Shown here: one piece after another, positions 1 to 8,015 of the stretch
Layout of the letters: every line of letters starts with the position of its first letter
Numbering within the stretch: the stretch's first letter is position 1
Notes under the pieces: model-generated
Database searches by the model: none
What the model was told of the DNA's origin: nothing
What the model saw: only the letters and a program-made list of their open reading frames with translations
Assembly (NCBI GenBank): GCA_003167305.1
Contig: PMTP01000175.1
Span: 1-17,108, forward strand
DNA from: Acidobacteriaceae bacterium
GTDB taxonomy: Bacteria > Acidobacteriota > Terriglobia > Terriglobales > Acidobacteriaceae
Reading direction: 5' to 3'
DNA: 17,108 bases
Made by a program: the position numbers and the translations under genes

Positions 1-19
1 ACGCGAATCGATTCCTTCG

Positions 20-3000
20 TCACTGTTGCTCCTTTGCTGACTCTCGCGTCTCTCTCGGCGCCGCTGCCCGCAGCCGGACCGTGGTTCCAACTCCCGGCTC
101 GCTAGTCACCTCAAGCGTTCCGCCAATCGCCGCCGCGCGTTCGCGCATTCCGGTCAATCCATAGTGGCCCGGCTGTGGCTCAGGCTCCGTCGCAAAGCCG
201 TGCCCATCGTCGCGAACTTCAAGCGCAATCTCCTCCTGCCCATACTCCAACTGAACAAACAAATGCCGCGCCCCGGCGTGCTTCTTCACATTATGAATGG
301 CTTCCTGGGCTACGCGCAGAAATTCGCGCTCCGTCTCTGGTGGCAAAGGCCGGTACGCGCCAAAGAGACTGAAGTTGGCCTCCAATCCGTGACCGCCTTC
401 GGCCTCGACGATGCGACGCAGGCGCACCGGCAGTGTGGTCTCGCCCGCGTCCTGAGAGCGCAGCGCCCAGATCGATTGCCGCGCGTCGGCGAGGCCCTCG
501 CGCACGTAGCCGCGAGTCAGGTCCAGATGCTTGGCCGCGGCCTCCGGCTTGTGGTGGCGCAGCAGCTCGCTGAGCACCTCCAACTGCACCGAGATGCCCA
601 CATAGCCCTGGGCCAGCGTGTCGTGAATCTCGCGCGCGATGCGGTTGCGCTCGCCCAGCACGGCGCGGAACTCGCCTTCAGCCCGTCGCAGCCGCAGCCG
701 CAGCAATAGCACCACGACTCCCGCCACGGCCACCAGCAGCAGCGCGTAAAACCAGATGGTCTGATAGAAGTGCGGACGCAACTCAAAGGCGAGCGCCGCG
801 CCTTCGGTGTTCCACAGGCCGTCGTTGTTGGCTGCCTGCACGCGGAAGGTATAGCGCCCCGGCGGAATATTCGTGTAGTAAGCGGAGCGCCGCGCGCCGG
901 CCTCGGTCCAGCCGTGGTCGAAGCCCTCCAGCATATAGCGATAGCGCACCTTCTGCGGCGCGGTAAAACTCAATCCCGCGTAGTCGAATTGGAAGTGCAC
1001 GTGGCCGGCCTCAACGCGCAACAAAGAATCCGTCGCACGATGTGCCACATCGTCCACCGCAAAGCGCTCCAGTTCCACCGGCGGCGGAACGGTGTTCACC
1101 GGGAAATGCGCTGGATCCACCTCCACCAGCCCCTTGGGCGTGGCAAACCACAGGTGGCCGTCCCGGGAGCGCCACGCCGAAGGATGGCTGTTGGTGGCCG
1201 TCTCCCGGCTGCGCAGCCCATCGGCGGCGCCGAACTCGATCCAATGCGAGCATCCGGCCGCCTGCATCCCAGCGCCGCCACAATCGCAGCGCGCGATTCC
1301 GTTGCCGGTGGCGAACCACAGATGGCCGATTCCATCGTCAAGAATGGCGTGGATGGTGCTCTGATTCAGGCCGCCGCTGCTCTCTGCCGTAAAGTGCTGC
1401 CCATCCCACAAGTTCCAGCCGTGCTCCTGTGTGCCGATCAGCAGCGTTCCATTCGTGCGTGGCAGCAGCGCCGTAATCACGTTGCTGGAGAGCCCGTTCG
1501 CGGTCGTGAAATTGGCAATCTTGCCGCCGCTCAGCCGCGAGAGGCCTGCCAATGTGGCCACCCACAGTTCGCCATTGGAGTCCCGCGCCATCGCGCCCAC
1601 CAGATCGCTGCCCAGACCATTCGCCTGCGTAAAAGTCTCCATTCGGCCGCCGAATGCCGTTCCGGCCTTCAACCCCATCCAGTGCGTCAGCCCGCGCCGC
1701 GTCCCAATCCACAGCGAGCCATCGGCGTCTGCCAGCAGCGAACGGATAAAGTCGTCCGGCAGTCCGTCCGCCGAAGTGAAGGAGTCGATCTTGCCCGCGC
1801 GAATCCGGTTGAGGCCGTCCGGCGTGCCCGCCCAAAGGTCGCCGTTCGGCGCGGCGGCCGATGAGAGAATCACGTCGCTCAGTAGACCATCGCGCACTGA
1901 GTAGGAACGAACTGCGCTCACTCCGGCTGCATTCCGGCGAATGGCATTCAGGCCGCCTCCGCTGGTTCCCACCCAAAGCGTACCCGCGCCGTCCTCTACC
2001 ACGGCGGTCGTCGCATCAGAAGAAAGCCCCTCCCGCGCGCCGAGCGTGCGGAAGCGCTGATCGCGCAGGATGTGCAGCCCGCCGGTTTCCGTCCCTACCC
2101 ACAGATTGCCCTCGCGGTCCTCCATCAGTGCCAGCACCGACGCGCTCGCCAGAGGATCGGTGACCGGCAGCCGTTGCACCTTGTCCGCAACCCACCGCGC
2201 CAGTCCTCCGTTTGTGCCGATCCACAGGCTGCCTTCGCGGTCGGCCAGCAGCGCCTGAATGCGGCTGCCGGGAAGCTCATGACCAGCCTTCAACGTCTCT
2301 ACAATTTTGTCGTTTTGCGAAAACTCAACTGTACTGTTTCGGGCATCAACAAAGTCCCTGCTATTCAATTTCCCTTCAAATTGAATGGCACCATCAGGAG
2401 CCCCGGTCCAAAAAGTGTCATCAATACCCGACCATTTTCCGTTTTCATAATGTCGGACTGAAGAAGGGGTTTCGATAGACAAACCTCCTTGGTCGTCGGG
2501 TAATACGCGGGCATCAGCTTCCAATGCAAGTCCATCGCCATCAGCAATGAAACGGTCGCCAGCTAGGCGCGCTAAGCCTTGGTCTGTCCAAACCCACAGC
2601 ACGCCATCCTTCGCCTGCACGATAGTTTTAATCGCATTTGTGGGCAATCCTTGAACAGTCGTGAACGCCGTAACCACCCCGTCCTTCCACCGCGCCAGCC
2701 CCTCGCTGGTCCCAATCCACAGTGCCCCATCGCGAGTCTCCAGCAAATAGCGCACATCGTTCCCGGGCAGCGCTGGTGTTGAATTCTTGTCGAAGACCGC
2801 AAACCCGTTGCCGTCAAAGCGGACCAGCCCCACCTCGGTTCCCAGCCAGACAAAGCCATTCCGCGTCTGAAGCAGCGCCTGTACGGTATTCTGCGGCAGG
2901 CCGTTCTCCATCCCCCACGACTGACGGCCATAGTTGGCCAGCGGAGTGGAAGGCTCCAGCGCCAGACCGGGCAGTCCGCAGCCAAGCAGCCATGCGATTG

Positions 3001-3082
3001 CCAGCAGGCCGCGCAGCGCAGCCGTGCGATGATCCCTGCCAGCCAGCGGCGAGCGCCGTGCGGCCTCTTCCGCTGCATCCAT
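20..3082 (-). CDS. Hybrid-propeller sensor histidine kinase (Reg_prop / Y_Y_Y / HisKA_3 / HATPase_c)
   Basis: A membrane sensor kinase that should autophosphorylate on His and pass phosphate to a NarL/LuxR-type response regulator. Seen: an N-terminal hydrophobic export segment (LLAIAWLLGCGLPGLAL), then about 12 two-component propeller repeats with the W-[IV]-G-T signature (LWIGT, LWVGT, LWFAT). A Y_Y_Y domain follows (YRYMLEGFDHGW to GRYTFRVQAAN), then one transmembrane helix (FYALLLVAVAGVVVLLL), a HisKA_3 H-box (REIHDTLAQG), an N-box-like QEAIHNVKKHA and G boxes (DDGHGF, GLTGMRERA). The frame is open to a GTG at 3193. I prefer ATG at 3082 because it puts the signal segment closer to the start, but neither has a good Shine-Dalgarno, so the start is uncertain. 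It lies about 310 bp downstream of the FG-GAP gene in the same direction. The 19 bases after its stop include GAAGGA on the minus strand, so a coupled regulator gene may begin just off the left edge. The ligand is unknown. Confidence 0.93.
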   Translation of the reverse strand: MDAAEEAARRSPLAGRDHRTAALRGLLAIAWLLGCGLPGLALEPSTPLANYGRQSWGMENGLPQNTVQALLQTRNGFVWLGTEVGLVRFDGNGFAVFDKNSTPALPGNDVRYLLETRDGALWIGTSEGLARWKDGVVTAFTTVQGLPTNAIKTIVQAKDGVLWVWTDQGLARLAGDRFIADGDGLALEADARVLPDDQGGLSIETPSSVRHYENGKWSGIDDTFWTGAPDGAIQFEGKLNSRDFVDARNSTVEFSQNDKIVETLKAGHELPGSRIQALLADREGSLWIGTNGGLARWVADKVQRLPVTDPLASASVLALMEDREGNLWVGTETGGLHILRDQRFRTLGAREGLSSDATTAVVEDGAGTLWVGTSGGGLNAIRRNAAGVSAVRSYSVRDGLLSDVILSSAAAPNGDLWAGTPDGLNRIRAGKIDSFTSADGLPDDFIRSLLADADGSLWIGTRRGLTHWMGLKAGTAFGGRMETFTQANGLGSDLVGAMARDSNGELWVATLAGLSRLSGGKIANFTTANGLSSNVITALLPRTNGTLLIGTQEHGWNLWDGQHFTAESSGGLNQSTIHAILDDGIGHLWFATGNGIARCDCGGAGMQAAGCSHWIEFGAADGLRSRETATNSHPSAWRSRDGHLWFATPKGLVEVDPAHFPVNTVPPPVELERFAVDDVAHRATDSLLRVEAGHVHFQFDYAGLSFTAPQKVRYRYMLEGFDHGWTEAGARRSAYYTNIPPGRYTFRVQAANNDGLWNTEGAALAFELRPHFYQTIWFYALLLVAVAGVVVLLLRLRLRRAEGEFRAVLGERNRIAREIHDTLAQGYVGISVQLEVLSELLRHHKPEAAAKHLDLTRGYVREGLADARQSIWALRSQDAGETTLPVRLRRIVEAEGGHGLEANFSLFGAYRPLPPETEREFLRVAQEAIHNVKKHAGARHLFVQLEYGQEEIALEVRDDGHGFATEPEPQPGHYGLTGMRERAAAIGGTLEVTSEPGVGTTVRLRAAAPRETRESAKEQQ
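2281..2560. other. AT-rich patch inside the kinase propeller
   Basis: Inside the GC-rich kinase gene this stretch falls to roughly 45% GC by eye, while sequence on both sides is clearly above 60%. It encodes the only long part of the propeller that lacks the regular LW-[IV]-GT repeat (from about LPDDQGGLS to KIVETLKAGHE). The reading frame is intact. It could be a recombined or foreign propeller segment, or a relaxed loop region. The composition shift is seen directly; the cause is inferred. Confidence 0.55.
2363..2386. repeat. Perfect 9-bp inverted repeat within the kinase gene
   Basis: The arms ATTCAATTT (2363-2371) and AAATTGAAT (2378-2386) are exact reverse complements separated by six bases (CCCTTC). 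The repeat lies in coding sequence in the middle of the AT-rich patch. It may be chance in AT-rich DNA or a relic of a recombination or insertion event. Confidence 0.5.
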
Positions 3083-3343
3083 CGAATTGGCGTGATTATG
3101 GGCCACAGGATCGGGGGTAACTTCCCTCAAACAGTCTTCAACCCGCGCAAAAGCCGCGCACTTCCACAGTAATTGGTTGATGCGGGAATGCACAGGAACA
3201 TAAGCAGACTATCGCACAAATGCCGGCGCCGCTCTCCACCTATCGATGGACTCCAGGCTCATTCATTTGACTCAAGACACGGTCTCGGCCTGCCGGTACT
3301 CTGTGGTTGTCTCCTGTATTGGTCTCTCAAAGTGTGACTTACG

Positions 3344-3379
3344 GTGGCTGCCTACTCGCATGGCAGCCACTATTTTTTT
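3344..3379 (+). terminator. Plus-strand intrinsic terminator-like hairpin in the FG-GAP/kinase spacer
   Basis: A 9-bp perfect stem (GTGGCTGCC / GGCAGCCAC) with a 9-nt loop is followed on the plus strand by TATTTTTTT, the form of a Rho-independent terminator. Both flanking genes run on the minus strand, for which there is no downstream T-run, only an A-tract before the hairpin. It may end antisense transcription or an unannotated plus-strand transcript, or act as a stem-loop in the minus transcript. The rest of the spacer, 3083-3390, shows no convincing gene. Confidence 0.55.
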
Positions 3380-3390
3380 GGGCCACAGTT

Positions 3391-5307
3391 TCAGGGCTTG
3401 CTCGCCTTGGCCGGCGCCGATCCCGCCTCCGCGCATGGCTTGCCGCCGCACAGCGCGCCGGTAACCCCCTGGCCCTCGGTGATGGTATAAATCCGGTCCA
3501 CCGCGGGCAGCTTCACCATCTCCTTTGCGCCTGAGGGCCAGTGAATCTCCGCCGTCCCCGCATCGGTCGCATCACCCAGCCCAAAGTGAACGCGAAGATC
3601 GTTGCTGGAGAGATAGCTTCCGCCGCTCAGCACATCTCCGCGCTGGCGCATCCCGTTCGCCGCCAGATAAACAGTCGCTCCTACCGCATCGCGGGGACTC
3701 TTGGGTCCTCCAATCAGCTTGAGTTCAACCCAGTTATGGTGGTCCGGATTCACGTTGCGCAGCAGCACCGGTACGCCATCCATATTATTGATAACCACGC
3801 CGATCTTGCCGTCGTTGAAGATATCGCCGAACGCGGCGCCGCGGCCTACGCTGACCACGGCAAGCCCGGTTCCCTCAACTGCGGGGATCAGTTCAAACTT
3901 GCCGTTTTTCAAGTTGTGATAGAGCAGCGGGCGCTCGGCATAACTGGTCCCCCAATCCGGGTGCTTGTCCACCTCTGGATAGACGTGGCCGTTGATGATC
4001 AGCAGATCTTTCCAGCCATCATTGTCATAGTCAAGGAATCCATCGCCGAAACCGACAAATGGAATCGATGGCTCGGCTATGCCGGCCGGATAGCTGACAT
4101 CGGTGAAAAAACCTGTTCCGTCATTCTGGAATAGCACTTTGTAGTCGTCAGAAAAGGTTGTGCTCACGATGGAAAGATGGCCGTTGTTCTCATAGTCTCC
4201 GGCGGCAAGACCCATATTGGAGACCTCGCGGCCATCGCCATTGAGCGCAAATCCGCTCTCGTAACTCTGGTCTTCGAAAGTTCCATCGCCCTTGTTCATA
4301 TACAGATAGTTCGGCGTGGAATCGTTCGCCACCAGCAGGTCCGGCTTGCCATCCCCGTTCACGTCCGCAAACAAAACACCCAGGCCGTAATATCCGTTGG
4401 GATCGTCCACCCCCAGTTTCTTGCTGACATCGGTAAAGGTTCCGTCGCCATTGTTATGAAAGAGATGGTCCTGTTCGCCCTTCAGGCCGCGCGGGCCGCA
4501 CATCGTCTGCACTCCGCGGTACTGGCAGAAAGCATAACCGACCGCCTTTGACCCTGAAACCGGAGGATCGTTCAAGTCCATCTTCGCGTAGCCAGCCACA
4601 AAAAGGTCCAGCCGCCCGTCCCCATCGTAGTCGCCGAAGGTGGCGCCAGTAGACCATGTGCCCACAGTAACTCCAGCTGTCTCCCCGACATCCGTAAAGG
4701 TTCCATCGTGGTTATTGCTGTAGAGGCGGTTCTTCCCATAATTAGTCACATATAGGTCCGGCCAGCCGTCGTTGTTGTAATCGCCAACCGCGCACCCGTA
4801 ACCCCAGCGGTCGTTGGCGACACCGGCCTTCTCCGTAACATCGGTAAAAGTCCCATCGTGATTGTTATGAAACAGAGCCGCGTGCGGCGGAGTTGCTTTG
4901 CCCGCGAGCGCGTCATAAGTCGAGCCGTTCACAAGATAGATGTCTAGCCAGCCGTCATTGTCATAGTCCAGAAGGCAAACGCCCGGGCCTTTGGCCTCCA
5001 GGATGAGGCGCTTTTCCGGCGTGCCCGCCGTGTGATGCCAGATCGTAAGCCCGGCAGCCTTGGCAACATCCTGAAAGATAATGGGGCCGGTTTTAACAAA
5101 GCCGCCGGCGGTGATGGGGCGATGCTGGCTATCGAACTCTGCCTTCTGCGGGCCGGCATTGGCCATCCCGCTCTGGGCCATTCCGCTCACAGGCGGCTGT
5201 ATCCCGTGTTGCTGCCCTTGCGGTGAAGTCTGGGCCAGCGGAATTGAACAAGAAGAATAAAGCAAACATGCGACGAGAGCGGCTAACAATCCAGGCCTGT
5301 AAGACAA
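3391..5307 (-). CDS. CRTAC/ASPIC-UnbV FG-GAP repeat protein, copy B
   Basis: An exported calcium-type beta-propeller protein of unknown substrate. I chose TTG at 5307 because GGAGGA precedes it by 7 nt; the longer GTG start at 5322 would place that Shine-Dalgarno inside the gene. The product begins MSYRPGLLAALVAC, a short basic/hydrophobic signal with possible lipobox LVAC or signal peptidase I cleavage near PLA|Q. VCBS/FG-GAP repeats carry DxDxDG-type loops (DYDNDGWLD, DYNNDGWPD, DYDGDGRLD, DVNGDGKPD, DYDNDGWKD). A paired-cysteine segment reads FCQYRGVQTMCGPRGL. The C-terminal ASPIC/UnbV domain runs from about NWVELKLIGG to IYTITEGQG. It is a full-length paralogue of the gene ending at 8016, but its fifth and seventh loops are eroded (NNGHLS, NDGKIG). 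It starts 59 bp after the small cytochrome gene and is probably co-transcribed. Confidence 0.9.
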   Translation of the reverse strand: MSYRPGLLAALVACLLYSSCSIPLAQTSPQGQQHGIQPPVSGMAQSGMANAGPQKAEFDSQHRPITAGGFVKTGPIIFQDVAKAAGLTIWHHTAGTPEKRLILEAKGPGVCLLDYDNDGWLDIYLVNGSTYDALAGKATPPHAALFHNNHDGTFTDVTEKAGVANDRWGYGCAVGDYNNDGWPDLYVTNYGKNRLYSNNHDGTFTDVGETAGVTVGTWSTGATFGDYDGDGRLDLFVAGYAKMDLNDPPVSGSKAVGYAFCQYRGVQTMCGPRGLKGEQDHLFHNNGDGTFTDVSKKLGVDDPNGYYGLGVLFADVNGDGKPDLLVANDSTPNYLYMNKGDGTFEDQSYESGFALNGDGREVSNMGLAAGDYENNGHLSIVSTTFSDDYKVLFQNDGTGFFTDVSYPAGIAEPSIPFVGFGDGFLDYDNDGWKDLLIINGHVYPEVDKHPDWGTSYAERPLLYHNLKNGKFELIPAVEGTGLAVVSVGRGAAFGDIFNDGKIGVVINNMDGVPVLLRNVNPDHHNWVELKLIGGPKSPRDAVGATVYLAANGMRQRGDVLSGGSYLSSNDLRVHFGLGDATDAGTAEIHWPSGAKEMVKLPAVDRIYTITEGQGVTGALCGGKPCAEAGSAPAKASKP

Positions 5308-5366
5308 ATGAGAGTCCTCCACCGCCTAAAGTATATCGCAACCGGCGCAATTTCCGGTGCGCTCCC

Positions 5367-5687
5367 CTATTTCTTCGTCTTATCCCGGCAGGAACGCAGG
5401 TAGGAGATCAGGTCCGCAAGCTCCTTCTCCTGCAATGTATCTCCGAAGGGCGGCATCCGCTTGCTGCCTTCGGTGATCTGCCGGCGCATCTGATCCTTTT
5501 TTAACCTTCGACCCACTCCCGCTAGGTCAGGCCCTTTGTGGCCGCCCGCATTGCGGATGCTATGGCAATGCGAACATCCGCTAGCTGCGAAAACAGACGC
5601 TCCGTGCACCCGCTGGCTGCGCGAAGAGGCAAAGCCCGTGGAAGAGCAAACCATGAGAATAACTAGGACTAACAAGCCTAACCTCAT
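5367..5687 (-). CDS. Small exported monohaem cytochrome c (class I)
   Basis: A 106-aa periplasmic electron carrier. Residues 1-20 form a signal peptide (MRLGLLVLVILMVCSSTGFA). The haem motif CSHCH is at residues 38-42, and the likely distal Met ligand is in RMPPFGDTL (Met78), followed by the usual C-terminal helix ELADLISYLRS. The start ATG overlaps the stop of the upstream multihaem gene in an ATGA, so the two should be translationally coupled and act together. A GAGG sits 10 nt before the start. It probably shuttles electrons to or from the five-haem protein; the direction and partner are inferred. Confidence 0.93.
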   Translation of the reverse strand: MRLGLLVLVILMVCSSTGFASSRSQRVHGASVFAASGCSHCHSIRNAGGHKGPDLAGVGRRLKKDQMRRQITEGSKRMPPFGDTLQEKELADLISYLRSCRDKTKK

Positions 5688-7942
5688 GGAGAAACCGCCT
5701 CTCCGCCCGCGGCCGTATGTGCCGTCAAGTCGCTGTGCGTATGCCAGGGAACGCTCTCTGAAGTAATCTCCGGATGCTTGCGCAGGAATTCCAGCGCATA
5801 CGTGCTGGCCGTGGGATCGTCCTTCTGATCCGCAAAGGCGCTTGCCTCGCGCGCGGCTTGCTCCTTCATGCCCAGCCGGCGATAAACAATGGAAAGAATG
5901 TAATGCGCCGCCAAATCATCGGGATCGATTGACTGAAGCGTCTCGTACTCGCTTCGCGCCTCGTCATACTTATGCTGCTGATAGAGGGAGAAACCAAGTT
6001 CGCGATGCGCGTCGCGCGACCTGGGAAACTGCACTGTGACTTCACGTAGATCGCTGATTGCGGCCTCCAGATGCCCCTGAGTGCGCTCCACCAGCGCCAG
6101 GTAATAAAGCGCGCGGGCGTTGTGCGGAGAAAGCTGGAGTGCCTTCTCCAGGCTACCTCGCGCGGCGTCGAAGCGTTCCCATTGAAAGTTGGCGATGGCG
6201 ACATTGGTGAATGCGTCCGCGTAATCTGGACGCAGTTCGGTAACTCGCAAAAAGGCTTGCGCGCTGGCAGCGTACTGCTGCGCGTCCAGCAATCCGATGC
6301 CATAGTTATTCCAGCGCATCCAATCCTTGTTATCCTGCGGATCAGGCGCTGCGGCCGGATTAGCGCCCAGCGCCAGAGTGCGCGTCCGCGCGGCGACCTC
6401 GGCCACGGGCATGTCTTCGTGGTGGGGGACGCCATAATCGATGAAATGCTGATTAAAGTGGCGATAGTTGACCTTGGCGGTAACAGTAATCGGCCCAACG
6501 GCATCAACGGGCACCCTGAATTCGTAGCGCACAATCTGTGAACGGCCCGATTGGATGGTGTTGTTATAGGCAACAACCCTGGTATCCCAGACCTGGTGAA
6601 GATCGTTCAATCCGCCCTTCTTGTTGACCAAACGATTGGTGAAGCTATGCGCGCGAGGATCAAGCGAACCATCTGCCCGCAATGCGCCGGAGTGCATTAG
6701 CGTCCGGCCAGCCGCGTCCGTTGCTTCAAACTCCACCCAGCTTTCATAAAAGTCGCGCTGCTCCGGAACGAAGCTGTGAGCTATGCCTTTATTTTGAATA
6801 ACGACGGAGGCGGTCAACAGGTCGCCGGCGGCAATTTCAAAGGGCTGACTGCCAAGCGGCGCGCTGATCTTCGCACCGTTGCGTTCAATTCCAAAGATGT
6901 CCACATTGAAAACGCCGTTGCGCAGAAAGGCAAGTGTCTTCTCCATCTGCGCATCGTAGCCGTAATACTTTGCCAAGACAGTGTTAGCGCCGAGCCAGCG
7001 ATGCGACGCCAGCTTGCCGTCCTTGGCTCCATAGTCCGGCAACTGAATCTCTTCGGGCTTCATGTGGCAGGTTTGGCATTTGGAGACCTGGTCCTTGACG
7101 TAAAAAGGAAGCGGAGATTGTTTCGCAAAGGACGATAATTGCCACTCGTCGTAAAGAAAGATCGCGCGTTGCCACTTATAATCATTCAGAATCTTCGGCA
7201 GCGCTGCCTTGTGGCAGGCGGAGCAGAATTCGCTGGAGCGATAGAAGTCCTTCATGACAGCCTTGGAGTGCCGGTCAAGGTGAGCCAGTATCTCCTTGTC
7301 GGAAACCTCGCCATAGATAGGCTTGCCATTTTCGTCCACAATCACAGCCGGCTGGCCCAGAACGTAACTGCCCGTGCCGCGCGTATCGACTTTCTGAATG
7401 GAATGGCAGGTCGAACAAGTGATGCCATCCTCGTCAAACTTGCGATCCACCGGAGAGTCCTTGGTCAGCGCGCCTGAAACCAAAGCCGTGGGGTTGTGGC
7501 AGCCTTCGCAGTGGCGGGTAAACTCAACCCCTTTTTCTTTCCTGAGCACGTTGACGTTCTTGACGTACCAGGGAGCGCGGAATGCATTCGCATGCACACT
7601 TTGGCGCCACTCGGCGTGCGCCTCCTGATGGCAATGGCCGCAATACTTTGCCGTGGGAAAGCTTTTTGCGTTGATAAACTCGCCCGTGTCGGTGGCTGCG
7701 TTGGAAGGAAGAAAAGGTTTAGTTTCTCCAAAGCGGTAGCTATAATGCTCGCTGGTCGCCTGCGAGTACGCCGCTCGTTGCGCGGCGGTTGTATCGTCGC
7801 CGGCAGCAAAGGCTCGATCAGCCCGCCATGCCATAAAGCCGCTGGCCACGGCGGCCGCAAGCACAAGCCCGCTGACCATTTGAAGAGTGCGATGGCTTCG
7901 GAACGCTGCTTTCAAAGCGATTGAAATAGAATCGATTCTCAT
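5684..7942 (-). CDS. Five-haem c-type cytochrome with C-terminal TPR repeats
   Basis: A 752-aa cytochrome c554-like protein. The start is ATG at 7942, because GGAGGT lies 8 nt upstream; a longer GTG frame from 7981 lacks such a site. An N-terminal signal/anchor helix (MVSGLVLAAAVASGFMAW) indicates envelope location. Five CxxCH motifs (CGHCH, CEGCH, CSTCH, CSACH, CQTCH) lie near residues 101, 145, 176, 240 and 289. The last is followed by the typical HRWLGANT segment. A beta-rich middle (about 300-530) leads to TPR repeats near 550-720 (e.g. NARALYYLALVERTQGHLEAAI), which suggests docking to a partner. No catalytic haem can be assigned from sequence alone. It sits between two FG-GAP/ASPIC genes and is coupled to a monohaem cytochrome, so it may work in extracytoplasmic electron transfer. 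The substrate is unknown. Confidence 0.92.
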   Translation of the reverse strand: MRIDSISIALKAAFRSHRTLQMVSGLVLAAAVASGFMAWRADRAFAAGDDTTAAQRAAYSQATSEHYSYRFGETKPFLPSNAATDTGEFINAKSFPTAKYCGHCHQEAHAEWRQSVHANAFRAPWYVKNVNVLRKEKGVEFTRHCEGCHNPTALVSGALTKDSPVDRKFDEDGITCSTCHSIQKVDTRGTGSYVLGQPAVIVDENGKPIYGEVSDKEILAHLDRHSKAVMKDFYRSSEFCSACHKAALPKILNDYKWQRAIFLYDEWQLSSFAKQSPLPFYVKDQVSKCQTCHMKPEEIQLPDYGAKDGKLASHRWLGANTVLAKYYGYDAQMEKTLAFLRNGVFNVDIFGIERNGAKISAPLGSQPFEIAAGDLLTASVVIQNKGIAHSFVPEQRDFYESWVEFEATDAAGRTLMHSGALRADGSLDPRAHSFTNRLVNKKGGLNDLHQVWDTRVVAYNNTIQSGRSQIVRYEFRVPVDAVGPITVTAKVNYRHFNQHFIDYGVPHHEDMPVAEVAARTRTLALGANPAAAPDPQDNKDWMRWNNYGIGLLDAQQYAASAQAFLRVTELRPDYADAFTNVAIANFQWERFDAARGSLEKALQLSPHNARALYYLALVERTQGHLEAAISDLREVTVQFPRSRDAHRELGFSLYQQHKYDEARSEYETLQSIDPDDLAAHYILSIVYRRLGMKEQAAREASAFADQKDDPTASTYALEFLRKHPEITSESVPWHTHSDLTAHTAAGGEAVSP

Positions 7943-8015
7943 GGGTTCAGACCTCCGGCATTCAATAGGATAACTCTCCACGGGGATATGGAGATGGAAT
8001 CATTATCGATGCGTT

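Noticed and set aside
770..1864. Long plus-strand open frame (364 codons) opposite the sensor kinase
   Set aside because: It is antisense to a clearly recognisable kinase, low in complexity and Arg/Ala rich, and shows no domain or Shine-Dalgarno. It is a high-GC shadow frame.
7943..7981. Longer GTG start of the five-haem cytochrome
   Set aside because: GGAGGT is placed 8 nt before ATG 7942, within this extension, and the extension adds nothing to the signal sequence.
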